Assembly: GCF_947501385.1 (NCBI RefSeq)
Contig: NZ_CANMVP010000016.1
Coordinates: 49,119 to 113,118, forward strand
Reading direction: 5' to 3'
DNA from: an uncultured Polaribacter sp.
GTDB lineage: Bacteria > Bacteroidota > Bacteroidia > Flavobacteriales > Flavobacteriaceae
DNA: 64,000 nucleotides
Below the pieces are notes generated by a model, which saw only the letters and a list, made by a program, of their open reading frames with translations, searched no databases and was not told the DNA's origin. A program made the translations under genes and the position numbers. Shown here in pieces: positions 17,212-26,605 of the stretch. Each line of letters begins with the position of its first letter. Position 1 is the stretch's first letter.

Positions 17212-20148
17212 TTATTTTAAGGCTTCTTTAAGAATGGTAATAGGATGTTTTGCAATTCTTTGTGTGCCGTCAAAAATTTGATGTCTACAACTGGTTCCTG
17301 CAGCCACAATTTCAGTTTCTTTGGGTGTATTTCTTACTTTTGGAAATAAGGTATCTTCACCCACTTGCATCGAAATCTTATAATGTTCTTTTTCGTAGCC
17401 AAAAGAACCTGCCATTCCGCAACAACCAGAATTGATAATTGTGACCGAATAATTTTGAGGAAGGTTTAAAATTTGAAAACTCGCATGGGTTCCAGACAAT
17501 GCTTTTTGATGACAATGTCCGTGAATTTTAAGTGTCTTCGCGTCCGAAGTGAATAAAGAAATATCCACCTGTTGATTTTCGACTTCTTTTGCTAAAAACT
17601 CTTCAAACGTAAATACATTTTTGGCAATCTTTACTGCGGATGCTTTGTCATCTGCCAAACGAATGTATTCGTCTCTAAACGTTAAAATGGCAGAAGGTTC
17701 TATGCCAATCAATGGAGTTTCTACTGTAATTAGCTCTTTAAAAATTTCTACATTTAAATTACACACTGCTTTTGCTTCTTTTAAAAATCCTTTAGAGATA
17801 AAGCTTCTTCCAGATTCTTCGTGATTGATAATTTGTAGATTATAACCTAATTTTTCTAAAACATAAAACGCATCTTTTCCTATTTCAACATCGTAAAAGT
17901 TGGTGAATTCATCGCAAAATAGATAGACTGTCTTTTGAGATTTCTCGAGAGAGCCTGTATTGAGCGAAGTCGAAATACTCGAAATGACATTGTGATTTTT
18001 ATACCAGCTTTTTAAAGTTTTTGGTGCTAATTTCGGAACGGTTCTTTTTTGCGAAACACCCATCGCAGCTTTGGCAAATGGTGTATTTAAAATGGCATTA
18101 GTTAAGGCAGGAGCAATGCTTCCCAATTTGTTATACTTTACATTGTTTGCAAATAATTTGCTTCGAAAAGAATAGCCGTTGGTTTCTTGGTATTGATATA
18201 AAAACTCCGCTTTCATGGTTGCAATATCCACATTACTTGGGCATTCAGAGGCACAAGCTTTACAGCTCAAACACAAGTCAAAAACTTCTTTTAATTCTTG
18301 ATAATCGAACCTATTCGGTTTTTCTGAGTTCGTCAAGAACTCTCTAAGAGCATTTGCTCTTGCTCTTGTGGTGTCTTTTTCATCTTTGGTGGCTCTGTAA
18401 CTTGGGCACATGGTACCACCAGCCTCCACTGGTTTTCTACAATCGCCAGAACCGTTGCATTTTTCAGCGAGTTTTAAAATCCCCTCACTATCCGAAAAAT
18501 CTTGAATAGTTTTAATTTTAGGTTCAATTCTATCCACTTCGTAACGGAGGTTTTGATCCATTGAAAAAGCATCGGTAATTTTTCCTTTGTTGAAGATGTT
18601 GTTAGGATCAAAAGCCTTTTTAATCCTTCGTAAGAGTTGATAATTTTGTTCACCAATCATGAAGGGAATAAACTCTGCACGTACAATGCCATCACCATGT
18701 TCACCAGAAAAAGAACCTTTGTATTTTTTGACCAATTGGGCAGTTTCCGTGGTTATTTTACGGAACAAAACAACATCTTCTTTCTTTTTTAAGTTTAAAA
18801 TAGGTCGTAAATGCAATTCTCCAGCACCTGCATGTGCATAATACACCGCATTTTGCTGATACTTGTCCATAATTTCAGTAAACTCTTCAATATAATTTGG
18901 CAAGTCTTCTAAAGCCACAGCAGTATCTTCTATACAGGCAACAGCTTTTCTATCTCCAATCATATTACCCAAAGCGCCCAAACCTGCTTTTCTTAAATAA
19001 TGGACTTTTGCAATGTCTTTTCCGTATACCTTTGGATGGTGATACCCGAAATTATTTTCTTTTAAATCTGCAATCAATTGGTCTGCCAGTAACGCTGCTT
19101 CGGGTAAGGTATTCGCAGCCACTTCTAACATTAAAACCGCTTCAGGATCTCCATGCAGAAAAAATCTATTTTTAGCCAATTCACGATTGTTTTTAGTACA
19201 GTCTAAAATGGTTTTGTCCATCAACTCGCAATTGTACAAATTGTGTTTCATGGCAATAACCGTTGCTTTTAAACTCTCTTGAATGCTGGTAAAATGAGAA
19301 GTTACCATGATACTTTCTGTAGGAGGTAAGTCGTCTAATTGCAAAGTAATCGAAGTCGAAAAAGCCAAAGTACCTTCACTTCCCGATAAGAATTTTGCAA
19401 CGTTTATGGTAGGTTTCGTTCCACCAAACAAGTCGGAAGTTAGAAATTCATCCACCGCATAGCCTGTATTTCTTCTGTGAATAATTTCTTTCGGAAATTC
19501 TTTTTTTATTTCTTGTTGATTCGCTTCCAAAGAAAGTTCCTCATAAATGGCTTTGTAAATGTTTCCTTCTTGGGTATTTTCTTTGGTTTTATGGATGAAT
19601 TCCGCAGAAGAAATTTCTTTAAAGGTAGCCGTACTACCGTCACTTAAAAGGGCTTCGATTTCTAAGACTTTATCACGGGTAACACCATATTTGATCGAGG
19701 TACTTCCAGAAGAATTGTTTCCTACCATACCACCAATCATACAGCGGTTGGAAGTAGACGTGTTAGGTCCGAAAAACAATCCGAAGGGTTTTAAATACGC
19801 ATTTAAGGAATCTCTTACAATGCCTGGTTCTAGTTGTATGGTTTTTGCTTCTTTATTAAAAGCAATGGTTTTTGTAAAATGTTTCGCAACGTCTACGACA
19901 ATTCCGTCACCCACACATTGGCCCGCCAAAGAAGTTCCTGCAGTTCTTGGAATTAACGTAATCTTATTTTTAGTTGCAAAATCGATTAAGGTTTTCAAAT
20001 CTTTTTTGTCTTTTGGAAACGCAACCGCCAAAGGAATTTTTCGATATACAGAAGCGTCTGTAGCGTATAAAGTTTTGTGTAAATTATCAAAAAGTACCTC
20101 CCCAGAAAGTGAGGTATTCAATTGTTCTAAAACAGCATTCTGAATCAT
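17212..20148 (-). CDS. FAD-linked oxidase / 4Fe-4S / CCG-domain fusion (D-lactate dehydrogenase type)
   Basis: 978 residues from the ATG at 20148; the open frame extends further upstream, but that part is not conserved-looking. Order: FAD-binding PCMH domain (PRTAGTSLAGQCVGDGIVVD, GGMVGNNSSGSTSIKYGVTR), FAD-oxidase C domain with FSGEHGDGIVRAEF, then two Fe-S clusters (CNGSGDC...CPSY near 566; CLSCKACASECP near 629), and a cysteine-rich CCG domain (HGHCHQK near 879, GCCGMAGSFG near 909). It likely oxidises D-lactate or another 2-hydroxy acid and passes electrons to quinone. Residues about 720-740 come from an in-frame repeat insertion. Confidence 0.88.
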   Translation of the reverse strand: MIQNAVLEQLNTSLSGEVLFDNLHKTLYATDASVYRKIPLAVAFPKDKKDLKTLIDFATKNKITLIPRTAGTSLAGQCVGDGIVVDVAKHFTKTIAFNKEAKTIQLEPGIVRDSLNAYLKPFGLFFGPNTSTSNRCMIGGMVGNNSSGSTSIKYGVTRDKVLEIEALLSDGSTATFKEISSAEFIHKTKENTQEGNIYKAIYEELSLEANQQEIKKEFPKEIIHRRNTGYAVDEFLTSDLFGGTKPTINVAKFLSGSEGTLAFSTSITLQLDDLPPTESIMVTSHFTSIQESLKATVIAMKHNLYNCELMDKTILDCTKNNRELAKNRFFLHGDPEAVLMLEVAANTLPEAALLADQLIADLKENNFGYHHPKVYGKDIAKVHYLRKAGLGALGNMIGDRKAVACIEDTAVALEDLPNYIEEFTEIMDKYQQNAVYYAHAGAGELHLRPILNLKKKEDVVLFRKITTETAQLVKKYKGSFSGEHGDGIVRAEFIPFMIGEQNYQLLRRIKKAFDPNNIFNKGKITDAFSMDQNLRYEVDRIEPKIKTIQDFSDSEGILKLAEKCNGSGDCRKPVEAGGTMCPSYRATKDEKDTTRARANALREFLTNSEKPNRFDYQELKEVFDLCLSCKACASECPSNVDIATMKAEFLYQYQETNGYSFRSKLFANNVKYNKLGSIAPALTNAILNTPFAKAAMGVSQKRTVPKLAPKTLKSWYKNHNVISSISTSLNTGSLEKSQKTVYLFCDEFTNFYDVEIGKDAFYVLEKLGYNLQIINHEESGRSFISKGFLKEAKAVCNLNVEIFKELITVETPLIGIEPSAILTFRDEYIRLADDKASAVKIAKNVFTFEEFLAKEVENQQVDISLFTSDAKTLKIHGHCHQKALSGTHASFQILNLPQNYSVTIINSGCCGMAGSFGYEKEHYKISMQVGEDTLFPKVRNTPKETEIVAAGTSCRHQIFDGTQRIAKHPITILKEALK
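17936..17990 (-). repeat. Dispersed palindromic repeat inside the FAD oxidase gene
   Basis: On the minus strand AATGTCATTTCGAGTATTTC is followed by GACTTCGCTCAATACAGGCT and CTCTCGAGAAATC. I know this element as an intergenic repeat in many Flavobacteria. Here it reads in frame as NVISSISTSLNTGSLEKSQK, between the second Fe-S domain and the CCG domain, probably in a linker. Confidence 0.7.
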
Positions 20149-20281
20149 AAATTGGTAGCAAATAAGAGTTCTCCTTACAAATATCAGCATAAAAAAATGA
20201 TTTTTATCGCTTAAAAAACTTCTTTCACTATTTTTATTGATTCTATAAAAAATGTTTGAAATACTGATTATTTTCAATCAA

Positions 20282-20307
20282 AAAACAGCAATTTATATTG
20301 CTGTTTT
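20282..20307. terminator. Hairpin between divergent genes
   Basis: An 11-bp stem (AAAACAGCAAT/ATTGCTGTTTT) with A/T flanks. It lies between the divergently transcribed oxidase and methyltransferase genes, so it does not end either. The 406-bp spacer 20149-20554 otherwise holds a promoter-like site and no gene. Confidence 0.45.
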
Positions 20308-20322
20308 ATCATTTTATAAACC

Positions 20323-20350
20323 TTGCACTCCGTTTTAAAAAGTATCTTTG
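20323..20350 (+). promoter_or_regulatory. Bacteroidota-type promoter before the methyltransferase gene
   Basis: TTG (20323-20325), a 17-bp spacer and TATCTTTG (20343-20350), matching TAnnTTTG. It would give a 5' UTR of about 195 nt for the gene at 20555. Confidence 0.45.
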
Positions 20351-20554
20351 CCAAATAGTATTTGTATTCAAAATTTCTTCGCCTATTTTTTGCGGAGGAA
20401 TGGCACTTTTTTTAAGTGCTAAAATTTGATCCATAGAAAGTTAGCAAACAATTTAATGCCTGATTGCTAGTAGATATCGATGCTATCGCTATTTTTAATC
20501 CGACGCTTTGCGCATCTCATTAGTCTGCAACGTGTTTTATCTTTAAGATCATTG

Positions 20555-21622
20555 ATGAATTCAGACATACAGATTAACAAACCAACACCTATTCTTGCTA
20601 CAGAGAAATTAGTTCTTTTTAAAAGAGCAACCCACGTAAAAGATACGATTAAAGCGTTAGAAGCCGGCGATTTTGTGTTGATCACAGAGTTTTATAACAA
20701 CGGAATGACCTTGTTAAAGGAGTTGCAAACGCATTTAAAAAACAAGCTTCCGAACAAGTCTTTTAAAGAACAACGCGAATATAGAGCGGCTTATCACAAA
20801 CTGTCGAATCTTATTTTATTAGAAATTACAGCACAAAAAGTAGCTGTAAAGAAATCTCCTGAAATTGGCTGGTTAGAAAAATTTTATCCAGATAATGACC
20901 ATTTTATGTTGACTTTTCCGCAAGTACAAGGCTTAAATAGTGCTTGGCAATGGTACCAAAACGGAATTGTAGTACCTGTGTTACGAAATAAAATTCATCC
21001 GTACTATGGGACGTATTTTCCAACGCGTTTCGATCATTTGATCTTGTTTGACAATTGGTTAAAACGCTATACAGGCCCTAAAAAATCTGCGATCGATGTG
21101 GGAATTGGAAGTGGTGTACTGTCTTTTCAAATGATCAAACATGGTTTTCAAAAAGTTTTTGGAACTGACACCAATCCAAATGCTATTTTTGGTTTGCAAG
21201 AATTTATGGGCGATACCAAGTTGTCTCGTAAAATCGAATTAGAGCACGGACATTTCTTTGGCAAATATGAAAAAGAAGCTGAATTGATTGTTTTCAATCC
21301 GCCGTGGTTACCTGAATCTTATAATTTAGAGAATGTAGACGAAGCTATCTACTACAACAAAAACCTGTTTCCTAAGTTTTTTGCGGAAGCAAACAATCGT
21401 TTGGCAACAGATGGAAAATTGGTGATTCTATTTTCAAATTTGGCACAAATAGCTAATTTGACAAAAGAGCACCCAATTGAAAAAGAACTCGCAAAAGGCG
21501 TACGTTTTACATTAGAAAAATGTTTCAAAAAAACCGTAAAAGGAGCTTCTGAAAAAACAAAACGAAACCAACATTGGCGTGGTACGGAAGAAGTAGAGCT
21601 TTGGGTGTTGATTAGAAAATAA
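20555..21622 (+). CDS. Class I SAM-dependent methyltransferase (NPPW type)
   Basis: 355 residues from the ATG at 20555 (MNSDIQINKP); the open frame extends upstream through non-conserved sequence. The AdoMet-binding motif I is AIDVGIGSGVLSFQMI (about 190-205) and motif IV is NPPW (about 247-250), the signature of N-methyltransferases acting on amide or base nitrogens (PrmC/RlmG-like). The N-terminal ~180 residues look like a separate recognition domain. The substrate is unknown. It is a stand-alone gene beside the defence module. Confidence 0.75.
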   Translation: MNSDIQINKPTPILATEKLVLFKRATHVKDTIKALEAGDFVLITEFYNNGMTLLKELQTHLKNKLPNKSFKEQREYRAAYHKLSNLILLEITAQKVAVKKSPEIGWLEKFYPDNDHFMLTFPQVQGLNSAWQWYQNGIVVPVLRNKIHPYYGTYFPTRFDHLILFDNWLKRYTGPKKSAIDVGIGSGVLSFQMIKHGFQKVFGTDTNPNAIFGLQEFMGDTKLSRKIELEHGHFFGKYEKEAELIVFNPPWLPESYNLENVDEAIYYNKNLFPKFFAEANNRLATDGKLVILFSNLAQIANLTKEHPIEKELAKGVRFTLEKCFKKTVKGASEKTKRNQHWRGTEEVELWVLIRK

Positions 21623-21773
21623 AGTTTTGAATTTTTAAATAAGAAAACTAAATAAAATTATTAATTTTCAACATTCATTTTCATAATTAATTGTAATGCT
21701 AAGAAAATATGTGTTGATTAAAAATCTAATATATTTTCTTAATTTCATGAAAGACAACTAATTAAAACTAATA

Positions 21774-22664
21774 TTAGGCACAATTCTTTATATATTTTTT
21801 TAGACATTCAGGAGTTTCAGAATACTGACTTAATTGGGTCAATATTAGAGATGCCTCAACTTTAAATTTAGTTTTAATCTTTAATATTTTTTTGTTTTTA
21901 TTACAATCTTCAATTAAATATTTTAAAAATTTTAAAAAAAATTCAATTTCATATTTACCACGATGCTTTTTTTCAGGAGGGATAGTGTAAAAATTCTCTA
22001 AACTTTGTTCTATTTCCTTTTCATTAACATCAATAGCATCTGGAAATTTTTCTTTTATTAACTTTAAATCGTAGTTAGATTTAAACTCGCCTATTTTGAT
22101 TGTAGCGAAATCTTTTGGGAATTTTTCATTGAGTGACACATTTACTATAGTTTTCTCTAATTTTGCTTTTCCTTTAGCTGTAGCATACCAAATATTAAAT
22201 AGAGAGGTCACATTATGATGTTCTTTTTGATTTTTTGTAAAAAGATCTATAATTTTTTCAAATTCAGAATCGGTTTCTTTAAGCATGAACTCGTTTTTTA
22301 AAACTCTTTTAAGTACTTTTTCTGAACAATAAAGGTTTTCTATCGAATAACAAGGTGTATTATATATTTTATCTTCATGAATATTTTCATCAAAATCTTT
22401 ATCAATAAAAAAAGCTGTTTTAAAATTTGGGTATTTTTTTTCGATCGTTTGGAATGTAGAAACTACCGATTTCTTGTTACCACAAATTATAGGATGATGA
22501 TTTTCTCCAAAATAATCGTTAATTCTGGGAAAATAATACTGTGAATCCTTTCCTTCGTAGAAACAAAAAAGATCTGTACGGTATCTTCTATGAAATAATA
22601 CAAATTTATGAAATGAAACGACAGGTGAATTTCTGCTTTTTTCAATTAAATCTTGTGGACTCAT
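21774..22664 (-). CDS. DUF4435 TOPRIM-like protein, AriB-like component of a PARIS-type system
   Basis: 296 residues. The start resembles DUF4435: a conserved Glu in CFYEGKDSQYYF (about 35-46) and the acidic pair FIDKDFDENI (about 87-96), a TOPRIM-like metal-binding arrangement. In PARIS systems AriB of this family is the effector, released by AriA on sensing a phage trigger, and cuts host tRNA. It starts exactly where the ATPase gene stops (no intervening base), so both are co-translated. The family call is from motifs and pairing; no alignment was run. Confidence 0.7.
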   Translation of the reverse strand: MSPQDLIEKSRNSPVVSFHKFVLFHRRYRTDLFCFYEGKDSQYYFPRINDYFGENHHPIICGNKKSVVSTFQTIEKKYPNFKTAFFIDKDFDENIHEDKIYNTPCYSIENLYCSEKVLKRVLKNEFMLKETDSEFEKIIDLFTKNQKEHHNVTSLFNIWYATAKGKAKLEKTIVNVSLNEKFPKDFATIKIGEFKSNYDLKLIKEKFPDAIDVNEKEIEQSLENFYTIPPEKKHRGKYEIEFFLKFLKYLIEDCNKNKKILKIKTKFKVEASLILTQLSQYSETPECLKKYIKNCA

Positions 22665-24047
22665 TTATTTGAATGTTGTGTAATCTGTTAGACCAAAAGC
22701 ATATTCATTCATACTGTTATCATAAATAAAAGGAGAATGTGTAACGGTAAATAAGAAGTTACATTTCTCAGATTTAATGATATCGGGTAGTAACTTTTGT
22801 TGCCAATCAATAGATAAGGATAATTCAGGTTCATCAAATAGTACTATAAAAGATTTATTTAGATCTAAATAAATTTTAGAAAATAAGGAAACAATTTGTT
22901 TTTCTCCTGATGAGAGTTGTTCCAGTTTTATTATATCTGAGGAGTTTTCTCTGATAATTTCTAATTTAATCGAACTTTCATTGTACCGGAAATTTTTAAG
23001 ATTTAAGTATTTATTACAAGTTTCTGCAAAGTTTTTGATAGCTAAATCTAAAACTTCTTGATCATTATATAAATCAATTAGCTTATCAATTAAATATAGT
23101 AAGCCTTTATTAGTTTTTGTACCTGAATTAATATATTGGATAATATTAAGCTTATCATCTTCAGATATTGAATTCCCAACTCTATCTAAAATTATTTCAA
23201 GTTTATTTTTATCTACACTATTTTTAAATTTATAATTAGGAAATTCTTTTGACAATTGACTTAATAAATCTCCTGTTATTTTAGAAAAACCGACTAAAGA
23301 TTTATGTCTAATTTCATCTGTTACACTTTCAATTTTTTTTCTAACATCTTCCATCCCAAATTGGATGATGTCTTCATATTCATCACTAGAGCTTTCGAAA
23401 TCGTGACCTTCATAAAAAGGATTGTCATAATATTCATTATTAGACTTTAGTTGTTTTTTAAGATTTTCAAGCTGTGATTCAATTCTTCGATAGGTGGGGA
23501 AATATAAAATTTTACTTGTAATGTTTTTATCAAGTACATCTATAACCTTTTGAAAATTTATAGATTCCTTTTCGCCTATGAATTTTACAATATTATCATA
23601 AACAAATTTAGTTGGTGCATTAATTTTGATATTAATATTATTTAAAGTTTCGACAGCAAAAAATCTTTTTTCTTGCTCTGTAAGTTTTTTATTCTTAATC
23701 GCTATTTTAAGTTTTTCTATATCATCTTTTTTGAGTTCATTTTTTAGGCTATTATAAAAACCACCACTCTGAAACTTAGCAGGTCTATCAACATAAAACT
23801 CTAAATCATTTTTTGAGAAAATAACTTTACTTTTGTTTGAAAAGTGTAGCTCAATTTCACTAAATTGAATTGTATTTAATTTTTTAAATTTCTTATCTAA
23901 AAGGTAATACAAACAATTTAATACAGTGGTTTTACCTAAACCGTTTTCTCCAATAACTATTTTAAATCTATTATCAAAATTAATATCAACATTTTGATAT
24001 CCGAAAAGTTTTGAAATTCTAAATCTTGTGATTCGATTCTTTATCAT
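22665..24047 (-). CDS. AAA-15/ABC-type ATPase, AriA-like component of a PARIS-type system
   Basis: 460 residues with Walker A GENGLGKTT (about 33-41), ABC-like signature LSSGEKQ (about 382), Walker B VLFDEPELS (about 403-411) and switch His in TVTHSPF (about 435-441). This SMC/OLD-like layout with the middle coiled-coil part fits AriA, which assembles into a sensor that holds the DUF4435 effector. It directly precedes the DUF4435 gene. An OLD-type or Septu-like two-gene system is the alternative. The pair is visibly more AT-rich than the flanking mutS2 and methyltransferase genes, consistent with transfer. Confidence 0.72.
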   Translation of the reverse strand: MIKNRITRFRISKLFGYQNVDINFDNRFKIVIGENGLGKTTVLNCLYYLLDKKFKKLNTIQFSEIELHFSNKSKVIFSKNDLEFYVDRPAKFQSGGFYNSLKNELKKDDIEKLKIAIKNKKLTEQEKRFFAVETLNNINIKINAPTKFVYDNIVKFIGEKESINFQKVIDVLDKNITSKILYFPTYRRIESQLENLKKQLKSNNEYYDNPFYEGHDFESSSDEYEDIIQFGMEDVRKKIESVTDEIRHKSLVGFSKITGDLLSQLSKEFPNYKFKNSVDKNKLEIILDRVGNSISEDDKLNIIQYINSGTKTNKGLLYLIDKLIDLYNDQEVLDLAIKNFAETCNKYLNLKNFRYNESSIKLEIIRENSSDIIKLEQLSSGEKQIVSLFSKIYLDLNKSFIVLFDEPELSLSIDWQQKLLPDIIKSEKCNFLFTVTHSPFIYDNSMNEYAFGLTDYTTFK

Positions 24048-24154
24048 TTCTTTATATTATTTATGCAACTTTGTAAAATTATATCTTTTAGTTATTAAAA
24101 ATCAACTTTGGCGAAATTAAATTTCTTAAATAGAAGACCAACCCGTATAAACAC

Positions 24155-26362
24155 CTATTTTTTAGCCTTCTGCACCAACTCAATTTTATTCACAGACGTT
24201 TTTGTGGTAAATACACCATAGTTGATCACCACATTTTTCTTGTCAATTTTATCAATGGTGCCTACAGAATTGGTGTCTATAATACGCACACTGTCGTTTA
24301 ACTTATATTCGTAGGCTGCTTTTTCATCGGCAATCTTTACGGCTTCTTTTTTCTTTTCTTTCCGTACTTCCACCACTTTTTCTAAGACTTCTTTTTCTAC
24401 TTTCTCAATAACTTGCTTTAGTTGCTTTTCAACAATTTTTGCCTTTTGTTTTTGAGATTTTGTTTTTGGGTTTAATGGGTTTTTCTTCGCGTATTTTACC
24501 TTTTCATCTGCCACCCATTTGTTAAAATTGGTGTTCAGCTCTTTCTTATTGTTGTTCTGAAAGTATTTGTTTAGAAACTCGTTTGTTTTTCTTCCCAAAG
24601 AAAGCATCCGCTGGTTGTTGTCATACAATTCTTGAAATCCTGCCAATTTCGACTGAATTTTATCTTCCTTTTCTTGTAAACTTTCTAAATGTTCTTTTCC
24701 CTTTGTTTTTTGTTTTTCTAGATTGTCTGAATTTCGTTGCAAACGGCTTCTTTCTTTCTGTAGCTTCGAAATGGTTTTGTCTAAACGCACTTTTTCAGTC
24801 TCCACCCGCTTTTTTGCTTTGTTGATAATGCGAAACGGAATGCCGTTTTTCTGCGCCACTTCAAAGGTAAAAGAACTTCCTGCTTGCCCCACAAACAATT
24901 TGTACAAGGGTTCTAAAGAACGTTCATCGAATTGCATGTTTGCATTGGTGACATTCTCTAACTCGGCCGCCAAGACTTTTAAGTTAGAGTAGTGAGTGGT
25001 AATAATTCCGAAGGCTTTTTTCTCATAAAATTCTTCTAAAAAAATTTCTGCCAAGGCGCCACCCAATTCTGGGTCGGAACCCGTACCAAATTCATCAATT
25101 AAAAACAAGGTGTTTTCGTTACACTTGCGTAAAAAATTTCGCATGTTTTTGAGTCGGTAACTATAGGTACTCAACTGATTTTCTATCGATTGGTTGTCGC
25201 CAATATCTGTTAAAATTGTATCAAAAATATAGGTCTGGCTGCGTTCATCCACAGGAATTAAAATCCCGCTTTGTAACATTACTTGTAACAAACCAATGGT
25301 TTTTAAGGTGATGCTTTTTCCACCAGCATTGGGGCCAGAAATGACTATAATTTGTTGCTGTTCGTTCAATTCGATCGACTGTGCAATGGTTTTTACCTCT
25401 TGGGCATTGTTTTTTCGCCATAAAATAGGATGGTAGGCATTTTTAAAATACACTCTTTTTTCCTTGGTAATCAAAGGCAAAACACCATTCATTTCTCGCG
25501 CGTATTTTGCTTTTGCGCCCACCACATCTGTATGGACTAAAAAGTTTAAATAAGCTTCTAAAAGTGGTGTAAACGGACGAACGGTTTCCGATAAAGTACG
25601 TAATATGCGAATGACTTCTTGCTTTTCTTCATAGACTAAATTCTGAAACTCTCTACTATACGCCAAGGTTGCTTGTGGTGCAATGTATACGATATTTCCA
25701 GATTTTGAGGAGCCTAACAAACTTCCTGCAACTTTTCTTCTGTGCATTGCAGAAACCGCCAAAACACGCTGATTGTCTACCACCGTTTCTTTGATATCAT
25801 CTAAATACCCCAAGGCAATAGATTTAGACAACGCACTTGAAAAACTAGCGCCAATTTTACCACGAATGTTATTGATATCTCTTCTAATTTGCTTTAAGTC
25901 GGAAGATGCATTGTTTTTTACTTCGCCAGAAATGTCAATGATTTTTTTAATTTCGTCATCCACATACGTTGTGAATTCTATTTTTTGAGAAAGTTCAAAA
26001 AAGGTAGGAAATTGCACTTTAAATTTCTTAAAAAATTTCATCAATTCGTTTACGGTTAACGAAGTGGTGGCTATTTTTAAAAAGGCATCTGTTTCGATAT
26101 GGCTATTTTCGATGGCCAAACGTTTTACACTTTCGGTAATATTGTCATAACCATGATTGGGTACTCGGTTTTCACTTTGAAAAGAAGATACATATTCATT
26201 CACCAAATGCAACTCTATAAAAAGCTGTTTTCTACCAATAATAGGTTGAATTTCACGTACACTTTCTTTTCCCAAACCAGAAATACAATGTTCTGAAACA
26301 TGTTGTAAAACCGTTGAAAATTCTAAATCTTGTAATGTTTTTTCTGAAATATTCGTATTCAA
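24155..26362 (-). CDS. mutS2: MutS2-family DNA-binding ATPase lacking the Smr domain
   Basis: 735 residues. MutS core and lever (1-300), ATPase with Walker A SGPNAGGKSITLKT (about 342-355), Walker B FLIDEFGTGSDP and the motif THYSNLKVLAAE, followed by a long Lys/Glu coiled coil (about 520-690). The C-terminus is a short KOW-like beta part (DSVRIIDTNSVGTIDKIDKK) with no Smr nuclease domain. MutS2 acts on collided ribosomes or recombination intermediates. The start is TTG at 26362; no ATG occurs nearby in frame. Confidence 0.88.
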   Translation of the reverse strand: MNTNISEKTLQDLEFSTVLQHVSEHCISGLGKESVREIQPIIGRKQLFIELHLVNEYVSSFQSENRVPNHGYDNITESVKRLAIENSHIETDAFLKIATTSLTVNELMKFFKKFKVQFPTFFELSQKIEFTTYVDDEIKKIIDISGEVKNNASSDLKQIRRDINNIRGKIGASFSSALSKSIALGYLDDIKETVVDNQRVLAVSAMHRRKVAGSLLGSSKSGNIVYIAPQATLAYSREFQNLVYEEKQEVIRILRTLSETVRPFTPLLEAYLNFLVHTDVVGAKAKYAREMNGVLPLITKEKRVYFKNAYHPILWRKNNAQEVKTIAQSIELNEQQQIIVISGPNAGGKSITLKTIGLLQVMLQSGILIPVDERSQTYIFDTILTDIGDNQSIENQLSTYSYRLKNMRNFLRKCNENTLFLIDEFGTGSDPELGGALAEIFLEEFYEKKAFGIITTHYSNLKVLAAELENVTNANMQFDERSLEPLYKLFVGQAGSSFTFEVAQKNGIPFRIINKAKKRVETEKVRLDKTISKLQKERSRLQRNSDNLEKQKTKGKEHLESLQEKEDKIQSKLAGFQELYDNNQRMLSLGRKTNEFLNKYFQNNNKKELNTNFNKWVADEKVKYAKKNPLNPKTKSQKQKAKIVEKQLKQVIEKVEKEVLEKVVEVRKEKKKEAVKIADEKAAYEYKLNDSVRIIDTNSVGTIDKIDKKNVVINYGVFTTKTSVNKIELVQKAKK

Positions 26363-26399
26363 ATTTGTAATTTTGATGTATTGTGATTTGTCGGTTTAA

Positions 26400-26575
26400 G
26401 CGTATTCAATAACTTCTCGACTGCGCTACCATTGACGTGTTTAATTAATTTTTTGATTATTAAGCACTTAATAGTTCTCGACTCCGCTCGAGCAGACATA
26501 TTTTATAGACTGATGTACGTCATTATAATCGCTTGAAATTTTTTTATCGGGTCTCGAAGAGACATTTTAAATGTA
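26400..26575. repeat. Tandem of degenerate TCTCGACT-type repeats before ung
   Basis: The 243-bp spacer between mutS2 and ung has no gene. It carries decayed elements: TTCTCGACTGCGCTACCATT (26413), GTTCTCGACTCCGCTCGAGC (26471) and GGTCTCGAAGAGACATTT (26550), all related to the TTTCGACTGCGCTCAAAGAGAC element at 61039. Confidence 0.55.
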
Positions 26576-26605
26576 ATTTAGATTTAGTAACAAAAATAAC
26601 AAACA

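Noticed and set aside
19559..20143. 194-aa plus-strand ORF opposite the FAD oxidase
   Set aside because: Antisense to the conserved FAD-binding domain; no recognisable protein features.
20149..20277. Longer N-terminus of the FAD oxidase (43 extra residues)
   Set aside because: The extension is not like any FAD oxidase start and MIQNAVLEQLN at 20148 fits the family.
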